Positions 29,601 through 37,145 of a stretch of DNA of 64,000 bases are shown in pieces. Made by a program: the position numbers and the translations under genes. Every line of letters starts with the position of its first letter. Within the stretch, counting starts at the first letter, position 1. The notes beneath the pieces were generated by a model that searched no databases, was not told the DNA's origin, and saw nothing but the letters and a program-made list of their open reading frames with translations. The DNA comes from Kordia sp. SMS9 (GTDB taxonomy: Bacteria; Bacteroidota; Bacteroidia; Flavobacteriales; Flavobacteriaceae): assembly GCF_003352465.1 (NCBI RefSeq), contig NZ_CP031153.1:1912465-1976464 (forward strand), written 5' to 3'.

Positions 29601-30901
29601 AAAATAACGGTAAAGTATTGCCAGGATATACGCCATCTATCGGATTTATTGGAACCTTAAAACCATCTCCAGGATTCGTATTTGGTAGTCAAGCTGACGT
29701 TCGATTTGAAGCAGCGCGACAAGGGTATTTGACAGAATTTGCAGGATTCAACCAGCAATTCACACAAATACAAAACAGAAATTTAGACATTACAGCAATG
29801 GTAGAGCCAATGCGTGATTTGAAAATTGATGTCGTTGCCAATCGTAATTATTCTGAAAACTTCTCTGAACAGTTTACGGTACAAAATGGCGAGTACATTT
29901 CGTTATCTCCAAATGGAGCTGGAAATACCTTTGGAAACTTTGGAATCTCTACGTTGTTGATCAAAACGGCTTTCAAAAAGAGCGACGAAAACCAATCGGC
30001 TACGTTTGCAGATTTTGAAAATAACAGACAAATCATTGCACGTCGTTTGGCAATTGCCAACGGACAACCATTAACTGATACAGATGCTGACGGTTTTCCA
30101 GATGGATTTGGAAAAACAAACCAAGCTGTATTATTACCGGCGTTCATTGCGGCATACACCGGACAAGATGCCAATGATGTAAAATTAGGCGCTTTTAGAG
30201 ATGTGCCAATTCCAAACTGGACCTTAAAATATACAGGGTTGATGCGATTAAAATGGTTCAAAAAACGTTTCAAGCGTTTCTCATTGACACATGGATATCG
30301 TTCAAGCTATACGATCAATTCGTTTCGTAACAACTTGGATTACGATGCGTCTGATCCGTTTGGCGCTACCAATTTAGATCAAGGTGGAAACTTTCACAAT
30401 CAAAACATATTCTCTAATATCAACTTGGTAGAGCAGTTTAATCCGTTAATTCGAATTGACATGGAAATGAAAAATTCTATCAAAATCTTAGCAGAAGTAA
30501 AACGCGATAGAGCCTTGTCATTAAGTTTTGACAATAACTTACTTACTGAAGTTTCTGGAAACGAATATATTGTAGGTTTGGGATATCGTTTCAAAGATGT
30601 GCGTATCGACACCAGAATCGCAGGAAAGAAAACGACGTTAAAAGGAGATTTAAACCTAAAAGCCGATTTATCTTTAAGAGATAATATCACCATCATACGA
30701 AGCTTAGATTTATTCAACAATCAAGTAACTGCGGGACAAACATTGTGGTCGTTGAAATTTACGGCAGATTATGCGTTGAGCAGAAACCTAACGGCCTTAT
30801 TCTATTACGATCATACATTCTCGGAATTTGCCGTATCAACTGCATTTCCACAAACAACTATTAGATCGGGAATCACGCTTCGTTACAATTTTGGAAATTA
30901 A
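23690..30901 (+). CDS. sprA: T9SS outer-membrane translocon / gliding motility protein SprA
   Basis: Giant outer-membrane beta-barrel that forms the type IX secretion channel and is needed for gliding (Sov in Porphyromonas); the family barrel has 36 strands in one chain. The protein is 2403 residues with a signal peptide (about 1-29, ending LLTAQ). Family stretches seen include GGTTIEVIPQGSVAIDLG near 135 and AYLLPGSPKNADFEGEATAY with DDFEGAQ near 840-865, and the C-terminus ends in barrel strands (SGITLRYNFGN). The start is TTG at 23690: no in-frame ATG lies upstream or within the signal peptide. It is 5 bp after ruvA; gcvH follows with its own promoter. The frame is intact over 7.2 kb. Confidence 0.95.
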   Translation: MKNITNLITNYTKGTLVVFILLFSTLLTAQTPTQPQDSTQTGFAIGKIQLKQPSSIVSKYTYDPKIDRYIYTETVSNYDIRYPLILTPKQYRELLLKESMKGYFKEKIDAISGKKDGSEDAQKNLLPIWEINSNFFETIFGGTTIEVIPQGSVAIDLGVRFQKNDNPALSPRNRSNLSFDFDQRISLSLLGKVGERLQINANYDTESTFDFQNQIKLEYTPTEDDILQKIEVGNVSMPLNSSLITGAQSLFGVKTELQFGKTRITGVFSEQRSQTSSITAQGGGTIEEFELFALDYDEDRHFFLSQYFRDNYDAALQAYPFVNTPVEITRVEVWVTNRSAQTQNVRNIVGLQDLGEADPTKTKINDGTVPAGFFNSANPNALPDNTNNDYNPLAIGSGSVLNDQIRDIATIQQGFGVLSTSAQQGFDYVFLENARKLNENEYKIHTKLGYVSLNQRLSNDEVLAVAFQYTANGQVFQVGEFANGGIDATQVTNTDANGVATDIQNQNLVLKLLKSAITEVDDPIWDLMMKNIYSTDAYQLSPDDFRLNILYTDPSPVNYITAADGGPALPADVADEILLKIFNLDRLDIYENPQAGGDGFFDYIPGITVDQEFGRIIFTTVEPFGEYLFEQLRNSPTEDYDMPTGYNGNQSLYVYRAMYEETKAGALDDAELNKFQLKGRYKSQGGDGIPLGAFNVPRGSVVVTAGGRVLQEGIDYTVNYQAGRVQILDEALKASNTPINVSVENNALFGQQNKRFTGINVEHQFNENFLIGATYLNLNERPITQKANYGQEPVNNSIFGFNGNYSTEVPFLTRLVNKLPNIDTDVPSNVSVRGEFAYLLPGSPKNADFEGEATAYVDDFEGAQALIDIKSPLGWFLASTPGTPGNTLGDNLGGEFGNDQLEYGYNRAKLAWYSIDPIFYGNQAPGEINDNDVSRSETRRIFVEEIFPQTDIARGQTTVQNTLDLAYYPSERGPYNNNPGFAGQGEQNNWAGIMRPVTTTNFEQANVEYIQFWLLDPYFSDQNTTSAGGELVLNIGNISEDILKDGRKQYENGLPEADALSELVTETAWAKVPQTQSLVYAFDSDDANRQVQDIGLDGLNDAEEALKYSNYAAEQDPAADNYQYFLNASGDILQRYKNFNGTQGNSPIEVTDTNRGSTTVPDVEDINRDQTMNTIDNYFQFRIPINPNIGTATTYITDERLVTTDLPNQQQISSRWIQFKIPITDFYKQDVDDRISLDNLRAIRFIRMYMTGFTEPTVLRFGTLDLIRGDWRRYNLSLQENNDDPLDDGTQFDVNIVNIEENANKLPIGYVIPPGVVREQLNNNNTVIRQNEQSLGMVLCDLEAGDSRGVFKNIDIDLRQYKNLKMFVHAESLFGQTQQLADQQAVAFLRFGNDFTQNYYQVEIPLNVTLPNESLPEDVWRNDFDIPLALLTRIKAANFNNTTGTSEVAYYNENAEEIVNQFAPYGTDERMRIAIIGNPTIGRVRSLMVGIKNSTATSLDATGAPENGMPICGEFWFNELRLAELENRGGWAAVGSLDANLADFATISATGRISTVGFGNIEQSPNDRSREDVKQYDIVTNVSLGQLLPKKWGIKIPFNYSIGEEIITPEFDPFYQDIRLEDRLDLAETEAERNRIEEEAISYTKRKSINFIGVRKERGAEQKARFYDVENLTLSYSYNETEHHDYEIKSLRDQNVRAGLDYNFNFQPKSIEPFKKNDSLFTGRYWKWLKDFNFNPLPTSISVNSNITRSFNDQIYRDPLLPDASIDNLPRLQQRNFLFDWSYAINYNLTNSLRFNFTAANNNIVNNFFDEDGDIDQNLGIWDGFWDIGEPNTHTQSLQLTYDLPLNKIPTLSFLTAAYSYTGDFNWQRGSDVLQEVAGERLNTIQNANTHNLNATLDMTKFYKYLGFVKKGKNRKTNQKVRNARQPGVPDANAQQNPNNKPKKSSIGTKIFNTLVDVVGSVKRVNISYSENNGKVLPGYTPSIGFIGTLKPSPGFVFGSQADVRFEAARQGYLTEFAGFNQQFTQIQNRNLDITAMVEPMRDLKIDVVANRNYSENFSEQFTVQNGEYISLSPNGAGNTFGNFGISTLLIKTAFKKSDENQSATFADFENNRQIIARRLAIANGQPLTDTDADGFPDGFGKTNQAVLLPAFIAAYTGQDANDVKLGAFRDVPIPNWTLKYTGLMRLKWFKKRFKRFSLTHGYRSSYTINSFRNNLDYDASDPFGATNLDQGGNFHNQNIFSNINLVEQFNPLIRIDMEMKNSIKILAEVKRDRALSLSFDNNLLTEVSGNEYIVGLGYRFKDVRIDTRIAGKKTTLKGDLNLKADLSLRDNITIIRSLDLFNNQVTAGQTLWSLKFTADYALSRNLTALFYYDHTFSEFAVSTAFPQTTIRSGITLRYNFGN

Positions 30902-30913
30902 CAATACTAGAGG

Positions 30914-30944
30914 TTGAAAACTTAAAGAGAAAAAAGTATTTTTG
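30914..30944 (+). promoter_or_regulatory. Promoter of gcvH-vanZ
   Basis: TTG at 30914-30916 and TATTTTTG at 30937-30944, separated by 20 bases, match the Bacteroidota -33/-7 consensus. It lies 28 bp before the gcvH ATG. Confidence 0.65.
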
Positions 30945-30971
30945 CTCACATAACACTAAATAACTCAAAAA

Positions 30972-31352
30972 ATGAATGTACCAGCAGAATTAAAGTATAC
31001 AAAAGACCATGAATGGATAAAAATTGATGGTGACACTGCAATTGTTGGAATTACAGATTTTGCTCAAGGCGAATTGGGTGATATCGTATATGTAGATGTA
31101 GATACTTTAGACGAAGAAGTTGACAAAGATGAAGTTTTTGGAACGGTGGAAGCTGTAAAAACGGTTTCTGACTTATTCATGCCATTAACTGGAGAAGTTG
31201 TAGAGTTTAATGAAAAATTAGAAGACGATCCAGAATTGGTAAACACAGATCCGTATGGAGAAGGTTGGATGATTAAAATTAGCATCAAAGATTCTTCGGA
31301 AATTGACGAATTGTTGGATGTTGAAGGATACAAAGAAGTGGTAGGTGCGTAA
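30972..31352 (+). CDS. gcvH: Glycine cleavage system H protein
   Basis: Lipoyl carrier protein (126 residues) that shuttles the aminomethyl group between the P, T and L proteins of the glycine cleavage system in the cytoplasm. The lipoylation site is Lys63 in [13 protein letters not shown], with the usual N-terminal [12 protein letters not shown] and C-terminal GEGWMIKI segments. The full family length is present. The stop overlaps the next start by 8 bp. The other gcv genes are not in the window. Confidence 0.96.
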   Translation: MNVPAELKYTKDHEWIKIDGDTAIVGITDFAQGELGDIVYVDVDTLDEEVDKDEVFGTVEAVKTVSDLFMPLTGEVVEFNEKLEDDPELVNTDPYGEGWMIKISIKDSSEIDELLDVEGYKEVVGA

Positions 31353-31737
31353 ATATATCTTTTCTGTCGTAGCGATTGTTTGGACGATTGCAATTACGGT
31401 ACTGAGTTTAATTCAAATAAAAGGACCGCAAGCATTTCATTTCTCCTACGCAGACAAAGTAATGCATATCATTATCTATTGTTCACTAACGCTCACTTGG
31501 TTTTTTGCCTTTTCAAGAGGAATCACCAATGAATTCTTGCAAAAAAATGCGTTAATGGCAAGTGCTGTTGTCTGTTTTATTTACGGAATTGCGGTAGAAG
31601 TGATGCAGGAAACACTAGTAACTACAAGACAGGGAGATTGGCAAGATGCGCTTGCAAATACAATTGGTATAATCCTTGCAATATTCATTATAAAATGGTT
31701 TATTGCAAAATATATAAAGTTAAAAACGCATAATTAA
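31345..31737 (+). CDS. VanZ-like membrane protein
   Basis: A 130-residue membrane protein with about four helices and the VanZ-family pattern: [18 protein letters not shown] and [14 protein letters not shown]. The biochemical role of the family is uncertain; VanZ itself gives low-level teicoplanin resistance. The start is GTG at 31345, inside the end of gcvH (8-bp overlap), so translation is probably coupled. The gcvH-vanZ pairing after sprA is a recurrent flavobacterial order. Confidence 0.8.
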   Translation: MRKYIFSVVAIVWTIAITVLSLIQIKGPQAFHFSYADKVMHIIIYCSLTLTWFFAFSRGITNEFLQKNALMASAVVCFIYGIAVEVMQETLVTTRQGDWQDALANTIGIILAIFIIKWFIAKYIKLKTHN

Positions 31738-31791
31738 TTGTTATTTCTGCTAATAAATAATTAAATTAGCAACCATTAAAACTATATTATT

Positions 31792-32508
31792 ATGGAAGCA
31801 AAGAAGAATCCAGATGCTGACTTACGAAAAAACAGTTGGTTTTACCTATCCTTAGGGTTAGCATTAGTTACATTCCTTATTTGGCAAGGTATGGAGTGGA
31901 CAGCTTATGATGAAGTTGTAAAAGAAGAAACCGTTGATTTGATCGAAGATAATGAAGAAGAAATGATTATCACAGAGCAATTAACGCAACCGCCACCACC
32001 GCCACCACCGCCAGCTCCGGAAATCATTGAAGTTGTAGAAGATGAAGAAGAAGTAGAAGAAACGGTTATCGAATCTACTGAAACTACAGAAGACGAAGTA
32101 ATCGAGGAAGTGGAAGATGTTGAGGTTGTAGAAGAAGAAGAAGTTATTGAAGATGTACCATTCTCAGTAATTGAAGATGCACCAATCTTTCCAGGTTGTG
32201 AAAAATACAAAAGTAAGGCAGAACGTAAAAAATGTATGTCTGAAAAAGTACAAAAGCACGTAAATAAAAAATTCAATACAGAATTGGCTTCTGACTTAGA
32301 TTTAGAAGGTGTGCAAAAAATCTTTGTGGTATTCAAAATTGACAGACAAGGAAATATTACTGATGTACGTTCAAGAGCGCCACATCCAAGATTAGCAAAA
32401 GAAGCTGAAAAAGTAATTAAGAGTCTTCCAAAAATGAAACCAGGGAAACAAAGAGGAAAACCAGTAGGTGTAAACTACACGTTACCAATCGTTTTCAAGG
32501 TACAGTAA
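31792..32508 (+). CDS. TonB family energy transducer (copy 1)
   Basis: Inner-membrane-anchored periplasm-spanning protein that couples proton-motive force from ExbBD to outer-membrane TonB-dependent transporters. The 238-residue protein has a short cytoplasmic start, one helix (about 16-34), a Pro run (PPPPPPPPAPE near 66-76), a strongly acidic Glu/Val spacer (about 80-122) and a C-terminal TonB domain (about 130-238: APIFPGCEKYKSK, VVFKIDRQGNITDVRS, YTLPIVFKVQ). exbB/exbD are not adjacent. A terminator follows at 32533. The next gene is a paralog. Confidence 0.88.
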   Translation: MEAKKNPDADLRKNSWFYLSLGLALVTFLIWQGMEWTAYDEVVKEETVDLIEDNEEEMIITEQLTQPPPPPPPPAPEIIEVVEDEEEVEETVIESTETTEDEVIEEVEDVEVVEEEEVIEDVPFSVIEDAPIFPGCEKYKSKAERKKCMSEKVQKHVNKKFNTELASDLDLEGVQKIFVVFKIDRQGNITDVRSRAPHPRLAKEAEKVIKSLPKMKPGKQRGKPVGVNYTLPIVFKVQ

Positions 32509-32532
32509 GTTAAGAAAACATAAAATATACAC

Positions 32533-32565
32533 AAAGCCCGAGCATTTTGCTCGGGCTTTTTCTTT
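32533..32565 (+). terminator. Terminator between the two tonB genes
   Basis: AAAGCCCGAGCA (32533-32544) pairs perfectly with TGCTCGGGCTTT (32548-32559) around a 3-base loop, followed by T-rich sequence. It lies 24 bp after the first tonB stop. Confidence 0.9.
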
Positions 32566-32590
32566 TTGGTACGTTTATTGAGGTTAACAC

Positions 32591-32624
32591 AACATTAACA
32601 TTAAAACCGATTAATATGAAAAAT
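32591..32624 (+). repeat. Leader sequence shared by tonB copy 2 and the 32-codon ORF
   Basis: The stretch starting ACATTAACATTAAAACCGAT and running into the ATG and the next two codons (AAA AAT) recurs almost unchanged at 33498-33531. Both copies begin about 30-50 bp after an intrinsic terminator. This is a direct duplication of a 5' leader, not explained by the coding sequences. Confidence 0.7.
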
Positions 32625-33416
32625 GCAAGTCACAACAAAGATGTGAACGCAACTGGTGTACATGAAAGTCACCTTGCTAAAAAGAACGATTTAAAAATCG
32701 AAAGAAGTCCTTTACTACGTTTCTCAGTGAGCCTCATGCTGAGTTTATTCATTGTCTACACACTATTTCAAATTCAAACTGTAGAAGCCGCGCCAGATGT
32801 CGTAACCATTGAAGATGACCTTCTAGATGACAACATGGAATATGTTCCATACTTTGAAGAAGAAGTTATTAAAGTAGATGAGCCAGAGCCAGAACCAGTA
32901 ATCAAACCAACAACAATTATTGATAAAGTAGAGGTTGTAGACAATGATACTAAAATCAAAGATCAGATATTACAAACAGAAACCAAACCAAAAGAAGTTT
33001 CTAAGTTTGTAGATACAAGCAACGTTGAGGTAATTGATGAAGTTGATCCTATTGAAGAAGTTCCGTTTGCTTTTATTGAAGATGCACCTATCTATCCAGG
33101 TTGCGAAAAATTCAAAAGTAAAAAAGAACGTAAAAAGTGTATGTCTGAAAAAATTCAAAAGTTGATCAATAGAAAATTCAATACAGGAATTGCGGAAGAT
33201 TTAAATTTAGATAGTGGCGTACAACGAATCAATGTATTATTCATCATTGATGAAAATGGTAATGTAGTGGGAATTCAATCACGAGGAACGCATCCAAAAT
33301 TAGAAAAAGAAGCAGAACGCGTGGTAAAATTACTCCCAAAAATGGAGCCTGGAAAACAAAGAGATCAAAACGTGAAAGTAAAATACACGCTGCCGATCAT
33401 GTTTAAAGTTCAATAA
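32616..33416 (+). CDS. TonB family energy transducer (copy 2)
   Basis: A 266-residue TonB paralog. I place the start at ATG 32616 (MKNASHNKDVN); an upstream in-frame start at 32547 would lie inside the terminator. It has a longer cytoplasmic segment (1-35), one helix (about 38-56), an acidic/Pro-Glu-Lys spacer and a C-terminal TonB domain (about 155-266: APIYPGCEKFKSKKERKKC, FIIDENGNVVGIQSRG, YTLPIMFKVQ) closely similar to copy 1. The gene has its own terminator at 33446. The duplication may give separate transducers for different receptors (inference). Confidence 0.86.
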   Translation: MKNASHNKDVNATGVHESHLAKKNDLKIERSPLLRFSVSLMLSLFIVYTLFQIQTVEAAPDVVTIEDDLLDDNMEYVPYFEEEVIKVDEPEPEPVIKPTTIIDKVEVVDNDTKIKDQILQTETKPKEVSKFVDTSNVEVIDEVDPIEEVPFAFIEDAPIYPGCEKFKSKKERKKCMSEKIQKLINRKFNTGIAEDLNLDSGVQRINVLFIIDENGNVVGIQSRGTHPKLEKEAERVVKLLPKMEPGKQRDQNVKVKYTLPIMFKVQ

Positions 33417-33445
33417 AACAAAAAAGGGAAAAGATATAAAAAAGG

Positions 33446-33472
33446 AAAACCGAGTTATTCACTCGGTTTTTT
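33446..33472 (+). terminator. Terminator after tonB copy 2
   Basis: AAAACCGAGT (33446-33455) pairs with ACTCGGTTTT (33461-33470) around a 5-base loop, followed by TT. It lies 30 bp after the stop codon. Confidence 0.88.
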
Positions 33473-33522
33473 AGGTATACTTTCTGTGACATATCATTAC
33501 ATTAACATTAAAACCGATTATT

Positions 33523-33621
33523 ATGAAAAATGTCAACTTAAAGCCTTTTGTAAATGTTACCAAGACTTACAAAGGTATTTTAATCAGAAAGCATACCACA
33601 AAAGTACGAAAAACTAATTGA
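33523..33621 (+). CDS. Possible 32-residue basic peptide with duplicated TonB leader
   Basis: A short ORF (MKNVNLKPFVNVTKTYKG..., ending KVRKTN) begins after the same leader that precedes tonB copy 2. Aligned without gaps to the cytoplasmic N-terminus of that TonB it keeps about 9 of 30 residues (MKN, VN-T, L20, K23, K27) and stops before the point where the membrane helix would begin. It is rich in Lys/Arg. It may be a degenerate duplicate of the tonB start or a small real peptide; the sequence alone does not decide. The rest of the gap to 33795 shows nothing recognisable. Confidence 0.35.
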   Translation: MKNVNLKPFVNVTKTYKGILIRKHTTKVRKTN

Positions 33622-33795
33622 TCGCGCCTTTATTACGCTCAATTATTGCGTTTTATCGTGTAATTATCCCCTTTTATGGGTAAATGCCAGCGTTTTCCAT
33701 ATGAAAATACTGAAAAAAACACCACAAAAATTTCAAATGCTGTTAAAAATGATGGTACTTTTTGAAAATATAACATCATAACGGCAAGGAATGAA

Positions 33796-33824
33796 TTGAT
33801 TTTTGGGAAAATATAGTATCTTTC
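33796..33824 (+). promoter_or_regulatory. Promoter of the RemB-like gene
   Basis: TTG (33796-33798) and TATCTTTC (33817-33824, one base off TAnnTTTG), with 18 bases between, precede the ATG at 33845 by 20 bp. Its position rules out the upstream in-frame start at 33803. Confidence 0.5.
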
Positions 33825-33844
33825 GCACTCATAAATCCTCAAAT

Positions 33845-35956
33845 ATGAAGCAACTCAAAGCGGCTATATACCTACTTGTACTTTTAACATTTCAAACAGT
33901 ATTTGGACAAACTTCTACAAACAATTACGAAAAGTATCCTGTATTTGCTGCATGTGAAACTGTAGCTATTGCCGATCTTGAAAATTGCTTCAATACCACG
34001 TTAAGAACGTTTGTCAATGATAATTTTAAACAACCAGAAATTGTCGAAAAAGAAAACTATCAAGGTGAATTAATTGTAGTATTCGAAGTCACAAAAGAAG
34101 GAACATTTAAAGTTCTCTATGTCGATGCCGTTTATGAGGATTTAAAAACCGAAATAAAACGTGTATTTGAACTATTACCAACGGTACAACCAGCTACCTA
34201 CAGCGGAAAACCAGCATATACACAATTTACGATGAAGTTGGAAATTCCTTTAGGAAGCATAGAAGCCATTGAAAAACCCAAAACACTCCAAGAAAAAGAA
34301 AACGAACTAGAAGCCGCAGCAAAAACAGAATTTGACGCCGTCAATGAAGCATTAGAAACCTACGAAGACGAATTGTACGCGAGCAACCTAAATATTCCAC
34401 TTTCGCATGATATGTATTCGTATTTTGATCGTCAAGTGAATTTGGTTGGCACCAATAGTCACACAGCTTCCAAACCGTTTTTATACAATACCGTGTCCAA
34501 CTATTACGATTTTGATGCGCAACAAGCAAAGCTCAAAAAAGATGCTTCTTCTTGGTTAGGCCGTAAATTATGGAACGAACACATGGTCACAGTCAAAGGG
34601 AAAAACTATTGGTTTGTGCTCGATCCTATTGTCGATTTGCAACTCGGAGCGCATACAGACAGTGAAGTCGATTACACCTACAACAACACCAGAGGCGTGC
34701 AAGTGCAAGGTGGTTTGGGGAAAGGATTCAACTTTTCAGCGACTATTTTTGAAAGTCAAGGACGATTTGCAGATTACTTCAACAGATACGCAGAGAGCAT
34801 TCGTCCTGCAGGAGGAAATCCTGCCATCATTCCTGGACGTGGCATTGCCAAAGAATTTAAGACAGACGCGTATGATTATCCTGTGGCAGAAGGATATATT
34901 TCCTATTCGCCCAATAAAACTTTCAATGTGCAATTTGGACACAGCAGAAACTTTATTGGCGACGGATATCGTTCACTATTTGTCAGTGATGTGGCAAGTC
35001 CGTATCCTTTCTTAAAATTAAACACATCTTTCTGGAAAATAAAATACACCAATACATGGATGTGGCTGCGCGATGTGCGTCCAGAAGTTACCGAAGATGG
35101 CGCATTTCTAACAAAATACATTGCGAATCATTACCTGAGTTGGAATGTTTCTAAAAAACTAAACATTGGCTTTTTTGAATCTGTTATTTGGAAAAACGAC
35201 AACAACCGCGGATTTGATGTCAATTACGTAAATCCGATCATATTTTACCGTGCAATAGAATTTTCTACAGGTTCACGTGCTGGAAATGCCATTGTTGGAC
35301 TGAGTTCAAAATACAAATGGAATGACAATGTCAATTTTTATGGGCAATTTATTCTGGATGAATTTTCGCTGAATGATATCCGAGATGGCAATCAAAGTTG
35401 GAAAAATAAATTTGGTTTTCAGCTTGGCGCGAAATATTTCAATGCATTCAAAGTAGATAACTTATTGTTGCAATTTGAGTACAATCAAGTGCGACCGTAC
35501 ACATATTCACATGATGAAGTTGCTACAAACTACGGACACAACAATCAGTCAATGGCACATTTATGGGGAGCCAACTTCCGTGAAGTCATCGGAATTGCAC
35601 GTTATAACAACAAGCGTTGGTTTGGAAGTGCAAAATTGATCTTTGGGCAACGTGGTTTGGACTTTGATCCTGCGATTGACAATGCAAGCTATGGAAGCAA
35701 TATTTTTATTAATAACGACAACAGAGTAGGCGATACAGGCATTGAATTATTGCAAGGAAATAAAACAAATGTACTTATTGGCGATTTGAATGTTGGCTAT
35801 ATCGTCAATCCGAAAACCAACTTAAAAATCTTTGCAAACATCACGTACAGAAGCTTCAATCCAGATGCAAATACCTTGATCGATTTCAAAGAAAATACTA
35901 CATGGCTAAACTTTGGAATTCGAACAGATATTTTTAATTGGTATTTTGATTTTTAA
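33845..35956 (+). CDS. RemB-like gliding/outer-membrane barrel protein with TonB-C-like N-terminal domain
   Basis: A 703-residue outer-membrane protein. Signal peptide about 1-22 (ending VFGQ). Residues about 28-130 resemble the TonB C-terminal domains of the two upstream genes: YPVFAACE (for APIFPGCE), a second Cys in ENCFN, then LIVVFEVTKEGTFKVLYVD, LLPTVQPATYSGKPAYTQF. The remainder is a beta-barrel rich in aromatic strands (MWLRDVRPEV, FFESVIWKNDNNRGFDV) similar to RemB and Wzi-type capsule-assembly barrels, ending WYFDF. RemB takes part in flavobacterial gliding. The start at 33845 follows from the promoter and the signal peptide. Assignment to RemB is from recognition of the plan and is not certain. 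Confidence 0.62.
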   Translation: MKQLKAAIYLLVLLTFQTVFGQTSTNNYEKYPVFAACETVAIADLENCFNTTLRTFVNDNFKQPEIVEKENYQGELIVVFEVTKEGTFKVLYVDAVYEDLKTEIKRVFELLPTVQPATYSGKPAYTQFTMKLEIPLGSIEAIEKPKTLQEKENELEAAAKTEFDAVNEALETYEDELYASNLNIPLSHDMYSYFDRQVNLVGTNSHTASKPFLYNTVSNYYDFDAQQAKLKKDASSWLGRKLWNEHMVTVKGKNYWFVLDPIVDLQLGAHTDSEVDYTYNNTRGVQVQGGLGKGFNFSATIFESQGRFADYFNRYAESIRPAGGNPAIIPGRGIAKEFKTDAYDYPVAEGYISYSPNKTFNVQFGHSRNFIGDGYRSLFVSDVASPYPFLKLNTSFWKIKYTNTWMWLRDVRPEVTEDGAFLTKYIANHYLSWNVSKKLNIGFFESVIWKNDNNRGFDVNYVNPIIFYRAIEFSTGSRAGNAIVGLSSKYKWNDNVNFYGQFILDEFSLNDIRDGNQSWKNKFGFQLGAKYFNAFKVDNLLLQFEYNQVRPYTYSHDEVATNYGHNNQSMAHLWGANFREVIGIARYNNKRWFGSAKLIFGQRGLDFDPAIDNASYGSNIFINNDNRVGDTGIELLQGNKTNVLIGDLNVGYIVNPKTNLKIFANITYRSFNPDANTLIDFKENTTWLNFGIRTDIFNWYFDF

Positions 35957-35980
35957 CTTTTCTATTTTCTATTTTTTTAT

Positions 35981-35988
35981 TAAATTTG
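35981..35988 (+). promoter_or_regulatory. Candidate -7 element for the small membrane protein gene
   Basis: TAAATTTG, an exact TAnnTTTG match, 68 bp before the ATG at 36057. No good -33 is visible. Confidence 0.35.
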
Positions 35989-36056
35989 TTAAAGCCTCGA
36001 AAAAAATTAATACCCAAGATTTTTAGCAGTCTTGTACGCCCAAACCTATATTTAAA

Positions 36057-36260
36057 ATGATTAAGCCGTTTTTTATTTTACTTCTTATTTTGCCATTTAT
36101 TTATTTAGGATTTAAGTCTCTAGACTTAGCAGTATACAAACGACGACGAAGTTCCAGTTATACGGTAAAAGAATATCCAGTATTCATTATTGGTTGTGCA
36201 TTGTTTGTAGTGGCAGGTATTATCATTGCAAACTTTAAAATGCTACTAGAGTTTTTGTAA
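36057..36260 (+). CDS. Small two-helix membrane protein
   Basis: A 67-residue protein with two hydrophobic helices (about 3-21 and 43-65) around a basic loop (YKRRRSSSYTVKEYP). I do not recognise a family. Codon use and an upstream TAAATTTG support a real gene. Its last 15 bases overlap the 3' end of the convergent metallo-hydrolase gene. Confidence 0.6.
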   Translation: MIKPFFILLLILPFIYLGFKSLDLAVYKRRRSSSYTVKEYPVFIIGCALFVVAGIIIANFKMLLEFL

Positions 36261-37145
36261 ACTTTGATAGAATGTTTTACGTAAAACTTCACCAGAAATA
36301 AACCAATCGCCATATCCTAAATCATCATATTTTTTAGTGATGGAAGTATCTTTTGTTACTTGTGCTTCAGTTTTACCAGCTTTAATTTCAGTCATCACTT
36401 TTTCTTCAATACTTTCTAACATTTGTAAATAAGCTTTCAATTCGGCTTTGGTAGACATATTTCTGTGTCCAGGAATGATCTTAGTGTCATCATTAATTAC
36501 AAGCAGCGCCTTTTTAATAGCGGCAATATATCCTTGTGCGCTTCCGCCAGAATCCAAGTCGATATATGGATATTTTCCTTGAAAATAAGCGTCACCCGTA
36601 TGTAGCACATTACTTTCCGTAAAATACACCATGGCGTCACCATCGGTATGCGCTTCATGTACATGAAAAATAAAGATAGATTCATCATTAAAGAAAAAAG
36701 AAACATCTTTTGAAAACGTAATGACAGGCAATGCTTCTTTAGGAGAAGCTTTCTTGGTCGTTTTACGTTTTTTATTAAACTGATCCATGCTCATGCGTTT
36801 GCGAACATTTTCATGCGCTACAATCACAGCACCTTCTTTCTGCATATTTTCATTTCCGCCCGTATGATCGCCATGCCAATGCGTATTAATTAAAAATTCC
36901 ACTGGTTGATCAGTAATGCTCTGAATAGCGTTTAAAATTTTTGGTGTCAAATGTGCAAATTGATCATCAATCATAAAAACACCATCATTCCCAACAGAAA
37001 TAGCAATATTTCCACCTTGTCCCACGAGCATATACACATGATCTGTAACTTTGGTAACTTTAATTTGAACTTCTTTCTTTTGTGCAAATCCAACAGTTAC
37101 AGTTAATAAAAGAATAAACGAAGTGAGAATGTTGAGAAATTTCAT
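36246..37145 (-). CDS. Exported metallo-beta-lactamase-fold hydrolase
   Basis: A 299-residue protein with a signal peptide (about 1-21, ending GFAQ) and a complete MBL metal site: H89-x-H91-x-D93-H94 in NTHWHGDHTGG, His166 in EAHTDGD, Asp185 in LHTGDAYF and His227 in IPGHRNM. It is therefore a periplasmic or outer-membrane-facing di-zinc hydrolase. The substrate is unknown; related proteins are annotated as beta-lactamases or cyclases, and I would not call it a resistance enzyme. It is single-gene, and its 3' end overlaps the neighbouring convergent gene by 15 bp. Confidence 0.85.
   Translation of the reverse strand: MKFLNILTSFILLLTVTVGFAQKKEVQIKVTKVTDHVYMLVGQGGNIAISVGNDGVFMIDDQFAHLTPKILNAIQSITDQPVEFLINTHWHGDHTGGNENMQKEGAVIVAHENVRKRMSMDQFNKKRKTTKKASPKEALPVITFSKDVSFFFNDESIFIFHVHEAHTDGDAMVYFTESNVLHTGDAYFQGKYPYIDLDSGGSAQGYIAAIKKALLVINDDTKIIPGHRNMSTKAELKAYLQMLESIEEKVMTEIKAGKTEAQVTKDTSITKKYDDLGYGDWFISGEVLRKTFYQSLQKL

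Noticed and set aside
32547..32615. Earlier start for tonB copy 2
   Set aside because: It lies inside the terminator hairpin at 32533-32565; the ATG at 32616 gives a normal TonB N-terminus.
33803..33844. Earlier start for the RemB-like gene
   Set aside because: It lies between the -33 and -7 elements; ATG 33845 gives a clean signal peptide.
36246..37145. Calling the metallo-hydrolase a beta-lactamase resistance gene
   Set aside because: The metal site is shared by many hydrolases; nothing specific to carbapenemases is visible.
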